Source: Amycolatopsis jejuensis (GTDB taxonomy: Bacteria > Actinomycetota > Actinomycetes > Mycobacteriales > Pseudonocardiaceae). From it: a stretch of DNA of 64,000 nt. This document shows, in pieces, positions 8,332-17,279 of this stretch. The notes under the pieces were generated by a model. That model did no database searches. It had not been told where the DNA came from and saw nothing but the letters and a program-made list of their open reading frames with translations. A program made the position numbers and the translations under genes. The stretch covers positions 124,001-188,000 of the forward strand of contig NZ_JNYZ01000007.1 in NCBI RefSeq assembly GCF_000717335.1. The letters run 5' to 3'. Position 1 is the first letter of the stretch. Each line of letters starts with the position of its first letter.

Positions 8332-9321
8332 TCAAGCTTCGGGGTGCCCGCCCACCCCCGCAAGCACCGACCTCCCCAACTCCGTCAGCCCATGCCAAGC
8401 AGTAGCCCCGCTACGCGTAGTGGACACCAACCCACTCCCCCGCAAAACCGCCGCATGCTTACTGGCCGTCCCCACCGAAACCCCCAGATCCCGCGCCAGC
8501 CCAGTAGTAGTCCGGGAATCCCGCAACGCCACCAAACACTCCGCTCGCGTCCGCCCCACCAGCGCCACCAACGGCGCCAACCCCCGCGCTGAACGAACCG
8601 GCGGCAACGAAGCCGGATAAACCAGCACCGGCGGCAGCTCGGGGTCGATCAGGCTCACCGGCGCCCCCGTGCAGAACGCCGACGGCACCAGCACCAGCCC
8701 CCTCCCGCCGAGGTCCACCGTGCGCCGATGCGGATACTGCAGCGCCAACGTGGTCCCGTCCCAGCCGCAGACCCCGGGCAGCGTGCTGAGCACCCGCCCG
8801 ATCCCCTGCCGCGACACCGTCTGCAACCGCGCCGCACGATCGCCGGACACCACCTCGTCGACCCGCTGCCGCACCGGCGCGACCAGCAGCCGGTACGCCG
8901 TCCGCAACGATCCCACCAACCGGCGGACCTGGTCCGCCTCCCCGTCCCCGAGCGACCGCAACCACGTCGGAACCCGGCCGCCGGGAAAGGCCCGCTCGAG
9001 ATCCGCGCGCAATCGCGTACCCGGAGTGCAGGCGAGCGCCGCACATCCGGCGTCGAAGTCGGTCGTAGCGGGCGCCGGGGTGAGAAAGTCCGGGAAATCG
9101 CCCCGCGGCGGCGCAATCGTGGTGAGCCGATCGACCGCGGCCTGTTCATCCGCGTCGGCAATCCGCCGGATCGCCTTCGCCCGCCACGACCGGTACCGCG
9201 CCGCGGGCTGCCGCGAGCCCAGCTGATGCCCGGCAAGAACCAGCTCCCACAACGGATCCGCGCCCGCCGCGAACCGTGTCCGTTCGAGGTCGCGCGGGCC
9301 GAACACCATCCGCAGTACCAT
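8332..9321 (-). CDS. Winged-helix transcriptional regulator (ArsR-like, DUF5937 type)
   Basis: 329-residue protein with its DNA-binding domain at the C-terminus: about residues 260-320 contain RTRAECLVALRDSRTTTGLA followed by a recognition helix around VSVGTASKHAAVLRGSGLV, the ArsR/wHTH pattern. The N-terminal 240 residues match the architecture of large actinobacterial ArsR-like regulators with an alpha-helical effector part; ligand unknown. The start ATG 9321 is chosen because GGGGAGGG lies 5 nt upstream on the minus strand; the frame stays open for 77 codons more but has no comparable start. It ends towards mftD, with the palindrome at 8124-8178 and about 150 nt of unassigned DNA between. 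Downstream DNA to 8331 shows no gene. Confidence 0.75.
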   Translation of the reverse strand: MVLRMVFGPRDLERTRFAAGADPLWELVLAGHQLGSRQPAARYRSWRAKAIRRIADADEQAAVDRLTTIAPPRGDFPDFLTPAPATTDFDAGCAALACTPGTRLRADLERAFPGGRVPTWLRSLGDGEADQVRRLVGSLRTAYRLLVAPVRQRVDEVVSGDRAARLQTVSRQGIGRVLSTLPGVCGWDGTTLALQYPHRRTVDLGGRGLVLVPSAFCTGAPVSLIDPELPPVLVYPASLPPVRSARGLAPLVALVGRTRAECLVALRDSRTTTGLARDLGVSVGTASKHAAVLRGSGLVSTTRSGATAWHGLTELGRSVLAGVGGHPEA

Positions 9322-9484
9322 CGACGCCCTCCCCAGAGCCGACGTTGCCACCGCGGCCACCATCCCACACCCGCCCGGCCGAGACCAGGCGATTGGCCCT
9401 TTCGGTGTGGGGAAAGCTTCTGGACCAGGTTCCGTTTCCCTGTCAGCGTCGCCGGTGTCCGGCAGATCGATCCGAGGGGGAATC

Positions 9485-9901
9485 ATGAGGAATCTGCTGC
9501 GTTTCGGGGTCGGCGTGACCACGTTGGGCGTCGCGGCGGTGCTCACCGCCACCAGCGCGTCCGCGGCGAGTTCGCCGACCTATACCAAGAGCACCACCGG
9601 CGCGAAGGCGAGTTGTTCCTTCACCACCTGGGGAAAGCTGATCCACGACGACCATGCGCAGATCACCTGCAAGCTGTCCGACACCAAGGGGGACAGCCAC
9701 TCGGTCTACGTCGAATGGTGGCAGGACGGGTACGGCAGCGTGAACCTGTACAACCACAACGGATCCGGCAGCACGAAGAAGGTGTCCGACGCGCGGGTCA
9801 ACGGCGACGGCTCGTTCCAGACGCTGTACTTCCGCGTGTGCCGCGACATCCAGTGGTGGCCGGACAACTGCTCCGGTACCCGGAAGTGGGCCATCCGCTA
9901 G
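9485..9901 (+). CDS. Small secreted protein of unknown function
   Basis: 138-residue exported protein. A Sec signal peptide is clear (MRNLLRFGVGVTTLGVAAVL, with a likely cut after ATSASA near residue 28). The mature part is about 110 residues, rich in Ser, Tyr and Trp, with four cysteines (CSFTTWGK, ITCKLSD, VCRDIQWWPDNC) that could form two disulfides, and reads like a small beta-sandwich. GAGGGGG precedes the ATG by 5 nt. No known catalytic motif is seen. It resembles the small secreted proteins common in Amycolatopsis and Streptomyces, but no function can be given. Confidence 0.8.
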   Translation: MRNLLRFGVGVTTLGVAAVLTATSASAASSPTYTKSTTGAKASCSFTTWGKLIHDDHAQITCKLSDTKGDSHSVYVEWWQDGYGSVNLYNHNGSGSTKKVSDARVNGDGSFQTLYFRVCRDIQWWPDNCSGTRKWAIR

Positions 9902-9910
9902 CGGGCCCCG

Positions 9911-9939
9911 GCGGCGCGGTCCACAGTGGCCCGCGCCGC
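9911..9939 (+). terminator. Stem-loop after the secreted protein gene
   Basis: GCGGCGCGG and CCGCGCCGC form a perfect 9-bp GC stem with an 11-nt loop, 10 nt after the stop of the secreted protein gene. There is no long T run, as usual in high-GC actinomycetes. Confidence 0.6.
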
Positions 9940-10015
9940 TTCGTCACCGACGGACCGCTTCCGCCGTCCGTTCGCCGGGGAAATTCACCCGCCCGGCCCA
10001 CCGACCAGCAGATAC

Positions 10016-10203
10016 TCACCCGATCGGGTGACTTTCCGGGCAACCGGCATCACACGAGCGGACCAGCAGCGTTCCGTTCGCGGGAGCCGCGAACGGCGCC
10101 GGTCCGTGTCCCGAGGGTGACGGACCGGCGCGGATCCCCTCGTTCGTCGGGGGACGAGGGGCCATCGGGAGCGGGTCGGCGCAGGGGGCCGGCCCGCTCC
10201 CGA
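10016..10203. other. Array of five strong stem-loops (possible structured RNA)
   Basis: Between the secreted protein gene and the S4 gene there is no credible ORF, but five perfect dyads follow each other: TCACCCGATCGGGTGA (10016-10031), CCGTTCGCGG/CCGCGAACGG (10074-10096, 3-nt loop), GCGCCGGTCCGT/ACGGACCGGCGC (10096-10131), CCCCTCGT/ACGAGGGG (10136-10161) and TCGGGAGCGGG/CCCGCTCCCGA (10165-10203). The last four are packed end to end with gaps of 0-4 nt. This is far more ordered than chance in GC-rich DNA and could be a structured RNA, a 5' leader of the S4 gene, or a protein-binding region. Confidence 0.6.
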
Positions 10204-10260
10204 CCTGCATTTCCCGCCCGGTTCCGACCGCGGGCGGCGGGACGGGCCATGATGGAGGGC

Positions 10261-10626
10261 ATGGAATCGACCCGGATCGACCGCTGGCTCTGGGCAGTCC
10301 GGCTGGCCAAGACCCGCGCCGACGCGGCCGCCGCCTGCCGCGGCGGGCACGTGCGCGTGAACGACCGGCCGGCGAAACCGGCGACGTCCGTGGTCGCCGG
10401 TGACCAGGTCCGCGCCCGGATCGGGACGACGACCCGGGTGGTCGAGGTGGTGCAGGTGATCCAGAAGCGGGTCGGCGCGGCGGTCGCGGCCACCTGCCTC
10501 ATCGACCGCACCCCGGCCCCACCGCCGGAAGCGTCGATCCCGGTGGCCCGCCGCGAACGCGGGGCAGGGCGTCCGACTAAACGGGAGCGCCGCGTCCTCG
10601 ACGATTTCCGCCGTCAGAGCGGCTGA
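10261..10626 (+). CDS. S4-domain RNA-binding protein (Hsp15/RqcP-like)
   Basis: 121-residue protein. Residues 5-65 form an S4 domain (RIDRWLWAVRLAKTRADAAA, then GGHVRVNDRPAKPATSVVAGD), the small RNA-binding fold found in Hsp15 and in RqcP, which act on stalled or split ribosomes. The tail is basic and Pro/Arg-rich. In-frame ATGs also exist at 10249 and 10252; 10261 is chosen because GGAGG stands just before it, though close, so the exact start is uncertain. A dense array of stem-loops lies directly upstream. It converges on ctaD with only one base between the stop codons. Confidence 0.85.
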   Translation: MESTRIDRWLWAVRLAKTRADAAAACRGGHVRVNDRPAKPATSVVAGDQVRARIGTTTRVVEVVQVIQKRVGAAVAATCLIDRTPAPPPEASIPVARRERGAGRPTKRERRVLDDFRRQSG

Positions 10627-10627
10627 A

Positions 10628-12328
10628 TCACGCCTCGACCCGGGAACGCCGCCGGGAATGGATGTGCTGCTCGTCGCGCATTCGCTGCACCGCCTCCGGG
10701 TAATGCAGCTCGAATGCCGGACGTTCGGACCGGATCCGCGGCAGTTCGGTGAAGTTGTGCCGTGGCGGCGGGCTCGAGGTGGCCCATTCCAGGGAATTGC
10801 CGTACCCCCACGGGTCGTCCACTTCGACCTTTTCGCCGTACCGGTAGCTCCGCACCACATTCCAGATGAACGGCAGCACCGAAGCCCCGAGAATGAAAGC
10901 GCCGATCGTGGAAACGATGTTGAGCGCGGTGAACCCGTCGCTGGACAGGTAGTCCGCGTACCGGCGCGGCATCCCTTCGGCGCCGAGCCAGTGCTGCACC
11001 AGGAACGTCGTGTGGAAACCGATGAACGTGGTCCAGAAATGCCATTTCGCGAGCGGTTCGTCCATCATCCGGCCGGTCATCTTCGGGAACCAGAAGTAGA
11101 TCCCGGCGAACGTGGCGAACACGATCGTGCCGAAGAGGACGTAGTGGAAGTGCGCGACCACGAAATACGTGTCGGTGATGTGGAAGTCCAGTGCGGGTGC
11201 GGCCAGGATCACGCCGGTCAGCCCGCCGAGCAGGAACGTGACCATGAACCCGACGGACCACAGCATCGGCGATTCGAACGACAGCGTCCCCTTCCACATC
11301 GTGCCGATCCAGTTGAAGAACTTGATCCCGGTGGGCACGGCGATGAGGAACGTCATGATCGAGAAGAACGGCAGCAGCACCGCGCCGGTCGCGAACATGT
11401 GGTGCGCCCAGACGGTCGCCGACAATGCGGTGATGCCGACCGTCGCGAACACCATCAGCCGGTAACCGTAAAGCGGTTTACGGCTGAATACCGGCACGAT
11501 TTCGGTGACGATCCCGAAATACGGCAACGCGACGATGTACACCTCGGGATGCCCGAAGAACCAGAACAGATGCTGCCACAGGATCGCGCCGCCGTTGGCC
11601 GGATCGAAGACGTGCGCACCGAGCCGCCGATCGGCCTCCAGCGCGAACAATGCCGCGGTGAGAATCGGGAAAGCGAGCAGCACGAGAATACCGGTGAAGA
11701 GAATGTTCCAGGTGAAGAGCGACATCCGGAACATCGTCATCCCCGGAGCACGCAGGCAGAGAATCGTCGTGGTCATGTTGACCGCACCGAGAATCGTGCC
11801 CAGCCCGGACACGATGAGCCCCATGATCCACAAATCCCCGCCGATGCCGGGCGAATGCACGGCGCCCGACAAAGGGGTGTACGCGGTCCAGCCGAAGTCC
11901 GGGGCCCCGGCGGGTGTGAGGAACGCGCTCAGCACGATCAGCCCGCCGAAGAGGTACAGCCAGTAGGAGAACGCGTTGAGCCGCGGGAACGCCACGTCCG
12001 GCGAGCCGATCTGCAGCGGCAGCACGAAGTTCGCGAACCCGAACACGTTCGGCGTCGCGTAGAGCAGCAGCATGATCGTGCCGTGCATGGTGAACAGCTG
12101 GTTGTACTGCTCCTGAGACAGGAACTGCAGCCCCGGAAAGCCCAGCTCACCCCGCATCAGCAGGGCCATCGCGCCACCGGCGAGGAAGAACGCGAACGAC
12201 GTGCCGAGGTAGAGCAGGCCGATCTGCTTGTGGTCGGTGGTGCGCAGCAGGCTCAGCAGAAGCGCACCCTTCCGCCCGGGGCGCCGGGGCGCGACGGCCA
12301 CCGCCGGCCGGGGCTTCAGCTGCGTCAT
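10628..12328 (-). CDS. ctaD: Cytochrome c oxidase subunit I (aa3 type)
   Basis: 566-residue, twelve-helix catalytic subunit of the terminal oxidase in the cytoplasmic membrane; it reduces O2 to water and pumps protons. Heme and copper ligands are visible: [14 protein letters not shown] (CuB His with the cross-linked Tyr), WAHHMF (CuB histidines), the K-channel region around PTGIKFFNW, and [11 protein letters not shown] (heme a3 and heme a histidines). The start MTQLKPRP is chosen because GGGAGGTCGAC precedes it; 19 more upstream codons are open. As usual in actinobacteria it stands apart from ctaCEF and the bc1 genes. Having a membrane-protein trio upstream suggests this may be a second ctaD copy in the genome. 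Confidence 0.95.
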   Translation of the reverse strand: MTQLKPRPAVAVAPRRPGRKGALLLSLLRTTDHKQIGLLYLGTSFAFFLAGGAMALLMRGELGFPGLQFLSQEQYNQLFTMHGTIMLLLYATPNVFGFANFVLPLQIGSPDVAFPRLNAFSYWLYLFGGLIVLSAFLTPAGAPDFGWTAYTPLSGAVHSPGIGGDLWIMGLIVSGLGTILGAVNMTTTILCLRAPGMTMFRMSLFTWNILFTGILVLLAFPILTAALFALEADRRLGAHVFDPANGGAILWQHLFWFFGHPEVYIVALPYFGIVTEIVPVFSRKPLYGYRLMVFATVGITALSATVWAHHMFATGAVLLPFFSIMTFLIAVPTGIKFFNWIGTMWKGTLSFESPMLWSVGFMVTFLLGGLTGVILAAPALDFHITDTYFVVAHFHYVLFGTIVFATFAGIYFWFPKMTGRMMDEPLAKWHFWTTFIGFHTTFLVQHWLGAEGMPRRYADYLSSDGFTALNIVSTIGAFILGASVLPFIWNVVRSYRYGEKVEVDDPWGYGNSLEWATSSPPPRHNFTELPRIRSERPAFELHYPEAVQRMRDEQHIHSRRRSRVEA

Positions 12329-12429
12329 GTCGACCTCCCGCGCACCCGGAAGTTGCCGGGCACCCGGTGGGATGCCCGGCCCCACGCGTCGGCGGATAAC
12401 CGGCCGCGGCCGCCGTCAAACACCGCGGT

Positions 12430-12672
12430 TCATCGCGACGGCAATCGACCGCCCGCGAGTGCCGCACCGAACACGACCGCGGCCCCGATCACCAGGAACA
12501 CCGCCCCGGCCGCGGGCGACGACGCCCACCACACCACTCCCGATGCCGCGACCAGCCAGGCGCAGGCGAGGGTCTCCTTGCGGACCGGCGAGGCCGCCTT
12601 GCGCGCGCGAAGTCCCGCACCGCCCAAGGCGAGCACGCCGATCGCGAGAACCGCCAGCACCGGCCAGTACAC
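12430..12672 (-). CDS. Small membrane protein (2-3 TM), unknown function
   Basis: 80-residue hydrophobic protein with two to three predicted membrane segments: YWPVLAVLAIGVLALGGAGL near the start and two helices between residues 38 and 75 (LVAASGVVWWASSPAAGAVF). Start is GTG at 12672, three bases after the stop of the SPW gene, which points to translational coupling; there is no separate ribosome binding site. It is the third gene of the trio on the minus strand (YaaH-like, SPW, this protein). No family is recognised. Confidence 0.6.
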   Translation of the reverse strand: MYWPVLAVLAIGVLALGGAGLRARKAASPVRKETLACAWLVAASGVVWWASSPAAGAVFLVIGAAVVFGAALAGGRLPSR

Positions 12673-12675
12673 GAG

Positions 12676-13092
12676 CTATTCCCGGAAGTCGCCGCTGCGC
12701 CGGCGGAACGCCACGGTCATCGAGATGACCGCGAAGATGGCCAGCAGCACGCCCACGACCAGCGCGCTGGTGCGGAGTACGTCGCGATGGCCGTCCACCG
12801 GGTAGCCGAACGCGAACGGCGCGCTGATCAGCCAGAACCCGATCACCACGTTGACCAGGCCGAGCCAGCGCGCCGCATCCGGCAGGGCGAACCGGGTCAG
12901 CGCGACGGCCGCCACGACGATCCCGCACACCAGGCTGTTCCAGAACCCGGCAGCCGCGGACAGCGTGAACGTGTAGCTGTACGCGAAGGCCGCGATCACG
13001 AGCCAGACCCCGGCGAGGAATTCCGCGGCCAGCGGCAACCTGCTCTCCCGCAGCTTCCGGTCCCTCGGCATGAGTGCGGTGCTCATTTTCAT
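12676..13092 (-). CDS. SPW repeat membrane protein
   Basis: 138-residue protein with four predicted transmembrane helices after a short basic N-terminus (MKMSTALMPRDRKLRESRLP). It matches the SPW-repeat family: two copies of a helix pair, each ending near a short Ser-Pro-Trp/Phe-like motif; here the second is ISAPFAFGY. Function unknown; these proteins often sit next to GPR1/FUN34/YaaH transporters, as here. AAAGGGG precedes the first ATG by 6 nt. The gene lies 16 nt behind the YaaH-like gene and 3 nt before the next small membrane protein. Confidence 0.8.
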   Translation of the reverse strand: MKMSTALMPRDRKLRESRLPLAAEFLAGVWLVIAAFAYSYTFTLSAAAGFWNSLVCGIVVAAVALTRFALPDAARWLGLVNVVIGFWLISAPFAFGYPVDGHRDVLRTSALVVGVLLAIFAVISMTVAFRRRSGDFRE

Positions 13093-13108
13093 CGGCTGCC
13101 CCTTTCCG

Positions 13109-13861
13109 CTACTGGCCGACCTTGATTCCCGGCTCGCCGTGGTCGAACTGGATCGCCTGGTGCAGCGGCGCGACCGTGGCGCGCGGAGCGCGTGCGCCCA
13201 TCGGGAGGATCACGCGGTGGTGCGCCGCCTCGAGCACCATCGCGCTGCACGCGTACCAGGCCAGTACCGCAGACGCGAGCAGGAAGTACGCGGCAATCGT
13301 GCGGATCACGCCGACGTCCGCGATCAGGCCGATCGCCTGCAGCGTCGACCCGGCGGCCAGCGCCACGAGCACCGCGGTGAAGGCGAGGTTCTCCGCCATC
13401 GCGGCCAGCGCGCCGGTCCAGGTGATCGCGGCCAGCCCGATGAACCAGAAGCCGACCGCGGCCGCCGCGACCGGGCTCGCCGAGGTCGACGGCAGTCCGC
13501 CGAGGCCGACGAACAGCTGGTAGACCCCGTAGCCGAGCCAGAACGCACCCCACGTCCCGTGCACGACCGTGGCCAGCGCGTCCCGCGCCCGGTAGGACCA
13601 CATCCCGGCGAGGAACTGCGCGACGCCCCCGAACCAGAACGCGAACGGGGCCAGCAGCAACGGGGTTGTGGCCGTGTCGCCGAACCAGCCAGCCAGGTTG
13701 GCCGCCACCATGAACATCGCCACCGCGAACCCGGCCAGCCCCAGGATCGACGGTGCGGCGACCGGGCTCAGGTTGATGTGCGTGTGCTCGCGCCAGAACG
13801 CGTACTCCGCGCCGTCGCCGCCCATGGTGCGGCTGTCGGCCATCGGCATCTCGCGTGTCAT
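13109..13861 (-). CDS. GPR1/FUN34/YaaH family transporter
   Basis: 250-residue integral membrane protein with six predicted helices. The family signature NLSPVAAPSILGLAGFAVAM is near residue 31; proteins with this motif move acetate, succinate or ammonium. A cytoplasmic tail of about 45 residues follows the last helix. Start ATG 13861 is chosen because AGGAG lies 6 nt upstream; the frame remains open to 13972 but lacks another ribosome binding site. First gene of the trio with the SPW protein and a small membrane protein. The direct substrate cannot be read from sequence. Confidence 0.85.
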   Translation of the reverse strand: MTREMPMADSRTMGGDGAEYAFWREHTHINLSPVAAPSILGLAGFAVAMFMVAANLAGWFGDTATTPLLLAPFAFWFGGVAQFLAGMWSYRARDALATVVHGTWGAFWLGYGVYQLFVGLGGLPSTSASPVAAAAVGFWFIGLAAITWTGALAAMAENLAFTAVLVALAAGSTLQAIGLIADVGVIRTIAAYFLLASAVLAWYACSAMVLEAAHHRVILPMGARAPRATVAPLHQAIQFDHGEPGIKVGQ

Positions 13862-14032
13862 TTCCGGCTCCTCTCCTGCCGACCGCCCCATCCGCCGCGC
13901 GTACCCCGCCGCCGACCTGCGGAACCACGGATCGACTAGGCCGAACGGGTGATTTTCGGCCGGAGTGTCCATTTCGGACGGCGCGCTCGCCCGCGAGGGG
14001 CGCTGCCGGGGCCGCTATGCGAGGGTTGGGCC

Positions 14033-15127
14033 ATGGCGAGCGTCCGCACCCACCTGCTGTCCTGGACCACTTTGCTGCCGCTGGTCGCGCTGGTGCTGCT
14101 CGCGCTCACCTGGGGCCGCAGCCTGGGTCCGGTGCCGGTCGTCGTGGTGGCGCTGGCCTTGGCCGGGACGGTGCTCGCCGCGGTGCACCACGCCGAGGTG
14201 GTCGCACACCGGGTCGGGGAACCGTTCGGGTCACTCGTGCTCGCGGTGGCGGTGACGGTCATCGAGGTCGCGCTGATCGTCACGATGATGGCGTCCGGCG
14301 GTGACCAGGCCGACACCCTGGCCCGCGACACCGTGTTCGCCGCTGTGATGATCACCACGAACGGCATCGTGGGCCTGTCGCTGCTCGTGGGCGCCCGCCG
14401 TTATGGGGAAACGCGGTTCCATCCGGAAGGAAGCGGCGCGGCGCTGGCCACGGTGTGCACGCTCGCGACGCTGAGCCTCGTCCTGCCGACGTTCACCGCC
14501 AGCCGCCCGGGCCCGGCGTTTTCCGCGCCACAGCTGGCTTTCGCGGCCGGCGCGTCACTGATCCTGTACGCGACGTTCGTGATGACCCAGACCGTCCGCC
14601 ACCGCGACTTCTTCCTCCCGGTCGACGCCGACGGCGAAACCCGCGAAGAGGACCACGCGGAACCCCCGAGCCGCCAAGCGACGCTGATCAGTGTGGGCCT
14701 GCTGCTGGTCGCCCTGATCGCCGTGGTGGGGCTGGCGAAGGTCGAGTCGCCGGCCATCGAAGCCGGAGTCCGGGCGGCCGGTCTGCCGCAGTCGTTCGTC
14801 GGCGTGGTGATCGCACTGCTGATCCTGCTGCCGGAAACGCTGGCGGCCGTCCGCGCCGCCCGCCGCGACCGGATGCAGATCAGCCTCAATCTCGCGTACG
14901 GCTCGGCAATCGCGAGCATCGGCCTCACGATCCCGGTGATCGCGCTCGCGACGGTGTGGCTACCGGGGCCCCTGCTGCTGGGCCTCGGCCCGACCCACAT
15001 CGTCCTTCTCGCGCTGACCGTGGTGGTCAGCGTGCTGACCGTCGTCCCAGGCCGGGCAACCCGCCTCCAGGGCGGCGTACATCTGGTGTTACTGGCGGGA
15101 TTCCTGGTGCTGGCGATGAATCCTTGA
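14033..15127 (+). CDS. Calcium:proton antiporter (CaCA family, ChaA-like)
   Basis: 364-residue membrane protein with ten to eleven predicted helices in two inverted halves. The two acidic exchange motifs are visible: VAVTVIEVALIVTMM in the first half and LLILLPETLAAVRAA in the second, with the conserved Glu residues that bind the cation. It is expected to export Ca2+ or Na+ in exchange for protons. A loop of about 30 acidic residues (PVDADGETREEDHAEPPSRQ) separates the halves. ATG 14033 follows GAGGG at 7 nt spacing; the frame open upstream to 13949 overlaps the divergent promoter region and is not used. Confidence 0.88.
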   Translation: MASVRTHLLSWTTLLPLVALVLLALTWGRSLGPVPVVVVALALAGTVLAAVHHAEVVAHRVGEPFGSLVLAVAVTVIEVALIVTMMASGGDQADTLARDTVFAAVMITTNGIVGLSLLVGARRYGETRFHPEGSGAALATVCTLATLSLVLPTFTASRPGPAFSAPQLAFAAGASLILYATFVMTQTVRHRDFFLPVDADGETREEDHAEPPSRQATLISVGLLLVALIAVVGLAKVESPAIEAGVRAAGLPQSFVGVVIALLILLPETLAAVRAARRDRMQISLNLAYGSAIASIGLTIPVIALATVWLPGPLLLGLGPTHIVLLALTVVVSVLTVVPGRATRLQGGVHLVLLAGFLVLAMNP

Positions 15128-15264
15128 CCCGTGATGGGGTTTGCCGGGGTTGTCCGGTGGCGCGGCGTGGCCCGGGGATCCCGTCCAGGACTCACGCCCG
15201 GCTGCGAGCCTCTGTGGCACCGCAACTTCTTGCGAACGCGCACCACACTTCCGACTCAGCGCCT

Positions 15265-15480
15265 CTCTCCCCTCGCCCTCCGACCGGCACCCGGGACATC
15301 CGTTCCGCACCCCTCGCCGTCCGACCGGCACCCTGGACATCCCGTGCCCCACCCTTCACTCTCCGACCAGCACCCGGATACCCCGCGCCACACCCCTCAC
15401 CCACCGACCGGCACCCGGACATCCGTGCCGCACCCCTCACCCTCCGACCGGCACCCGGACACCCCGCACCACACCCGGGA
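15265..15480. repeat. Tandem minisatellite, about 41-bp unit, five copies
   Basis: The string CGACCGGCACCC recurs at 15281, 15322, 15364 (one change), 15405 and 15445, giving a unit of 40-42 bp. It lies in the 700-nt stretch 15128-15834 in which no gene can be supported; the open frames there are repeat translations rich in Pro, His and Arg. Nothing else is recognised in the rest of that stretch. Confidence 0.8.
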
Positions 15481-15834
15481 CCACTCCCCGCGCGAAAAGG
15501 ACGCCGTTTTTGTCGGTGTTGATCCGTATCCTGGCCAAGTGAAGATCCAACAGCCCCCAACCCCGCTCCCACCAGCGGGTTCACCTTCGTCCTGCCGCGG
15601 CGGCGCAGGTACGGCCCAGCCGTTGCCCGCCCGCGGTCCCGTCCGCACGCGCCATATTTGCCGCCCTGTGTCCGAGACCACACCAGGCCATGATCGCGGT
15701 CCGGTTCGCATCGCCCGCCCGGTCGCCGGTGCAGTCGCGACGGCGCCCGTCCGTCAGGTCACCGCGAGCACCCCAGCCGTCTCCGCCGCGGGGTCCCGGT
15801 CCGTGCGCCGCGCCATTTCCCTTGGGGTGCCGGC

Positions 15835-17274
15835 ATGAGCGTCGCGTCCCCCACCCCGGCCGCACCCGAGCGGTCCGGTGCGAAACCCGGGCTGATCATC
15901 ACGGTGCTCGTGCTGTCGGCGTTCGTGATGATCCTCAACGAGACCATCCTCAGCATCGCGCTGCGCGACCTCACCGTCGACCTCTCCGTGCCCACCACCA
16001 CGATCCAATGGCTCACCAGCGGATTCCTGCTCACCATGGCCGTGGTCATCCCCACCACCGGATTCCTGCTCGAGCGATTCACCCCGCGACAGGTATTCCT
16101 CGTCTCGCTCACCGCGTTCAGCATCGGCACCCTCCTGTGCGGCATCGCACCCGGATTCACCCTGCTGATGGCCGGACGAGTCGTGCAGGCAATCGGCACC
16201 GCGGTGATGATCCCGCTGCTGATGACCACCGTCATGCGCCTCGTGCCACCGCAACGCCGCGGCGCGACCATGGGCACGATCAGCATCGTCATCGCGGTCG
16301 CGCCGGCCATCGGGCCCACCATCGGCGGTGCTGTGCTTTCGTCGCTCGGCTGGCGATGGATGTTCCTCATCGTGCTGCCGTTGTCGGTGGCCGCGCTGAT
16401 CACCGGGATGCTGCAGCTGCGGATCGAGAGCGAAACCCGCGCGGTACCCCTCGACGTCCCCTCCGTCATCCTGTCCGCCATCGGTTTCGGCGGCGTCCTG
16501 TACGGGCTGTCGTCGATCGGCGAGCCTCCCGAAACGGCACTGCTGCCGGCGTGGCTGCCGATTGTCGCCGGGCTGGTCTCGCTGGTCGTGTTCGGCTGGC
16601 GGCAGCTCCGCCTGCAGCGGCGCGACCGGGCGCTGCTGGACCTGCGGCCGTTCACCCACCGCCCGTTCGTGGTCGCGCTGGGGCTCAGCACGGTGCTGTT
16701 CATGTGCCTGATCGGCGCGGGCGCCATCCTGCTACCGCTGTACCTGCAGACGGTGCTGCACAAGTCCACGTTCGTCAGCGGCCTCGCGGTGCTGCCCGGC
16801 GGGCTGGTGCTCGGCCTGCTCGGCCGTCCGGTGGGTGCCCTGTTCGACCGCGTCGGCGCCCGTCCGCTGGTACTGCCGGGAGCGGCCGCGATGACGTTGT
16901 CGCTGTGGCTCTTCACCACGCTCGGCCCGGATTCACCGCTGATCGCGGTGATCGGCATCCACATCGTGCTGATGGCCGGTCTGGGCCTGATGATGACGCC
17001 GCTGATGACGGAGTCGCTCGCAGTACTGCCCGACCACCTGTACTCGCACGGCAGCGCGATCCTGTCCACGCTCCAACAGGTCGCGGGCGCCCTGGGCACG
17101 GCAGTGTTCATCAGCGTCGCAACGCTCGGCACCGCCGTCGGCGCCGCAGTGAGCCCCGACGCGGACGGCCTGCACCTGGCATTCGTCGTCGCGGGCTGCA
17201 TCGGCCTGGTCGGACTCGCCGGAGCGTGGTTCGTCCGGTCGGCACGCCCGGAACAACCGGCGGAGGCAGCCTGA
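15835..17274 (+). CDS. MFS multidrug exporter, DHA2 (14-TM) family
   Basis: 479-residue major facilitator of the EmrB/QacA branch, a proton-driven drug exporter in the membrane. Fourteen hydrophobic segments can be counted. The family motifs are seen: ILNETILSIALRDLTVDL in helix 1, GFLLERFTPRQVFLVSL (motif A region), GRVVQAIGTAVMIPLL (motif B), and the antiporter motif C region AVAPAIGPTIGGAVL. ATG 15835 has only a weak upstream GGGG, about 9 nt away. A small unknown gene follows 5 nt later, so the two probably form an operon. Nothing in the window points to its natural substrate. Confidence 0.88.
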   Translation: MSVASPTPAAPERSGAKPGLIITVLVLSAFVMILNETILSIALRDLTVDLSVPTTTIQWLTSGFLLTMAVVIPTTGFLLERFTPRQVFLVSLTAFSIGTLLCGIAPGFTLLMAGRVVQAIGTAVMIPLLMTTVMRLVPPQRRGATMGTISIVIAVAPAIGPTIGGAVLSSLGWRWMFLIVLPLSVAALITGMLQLRIESETRAVPLDVPSVILSAIGFGGVLYGLSSIGEPPETALLPAWLPIVAGLVSLVVFGWRQLRLQRRDRALLDLRPFTHRPFVVALGLSTVLFMCLIGAGAILLPLYLQTVLHKSTFVSGLAVLPGGLVLGLLGRPVGALFDRVGARPLVLPGAAAMTLSLWLFTTLGPDSPLIAVIGIHIVLMAGLGLMMTPLMTESLAVLPDHLYSHGSAILSTLQQVAGALGTAVFISVATLGTAVGAAVSPDADGLHLAFVVAGCIGLVGLAGAWFVRSARPEQPAEAA

Positions 17275-17279
17275 CGCCC

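Noticed and set aside
15265..15480. CRISPR-like spacing of repeats
   Set aside because: Units are contiguous and degenerate with no unique spacers; no cas genes are present.
15128..15834. Overlapping ORFs between the Ca2+/H+ antiporter and the DHA2 exporter
   Set aside because: They follow the 41-bp repeat and show no gene-like third-position pattern or ribosome binding site.
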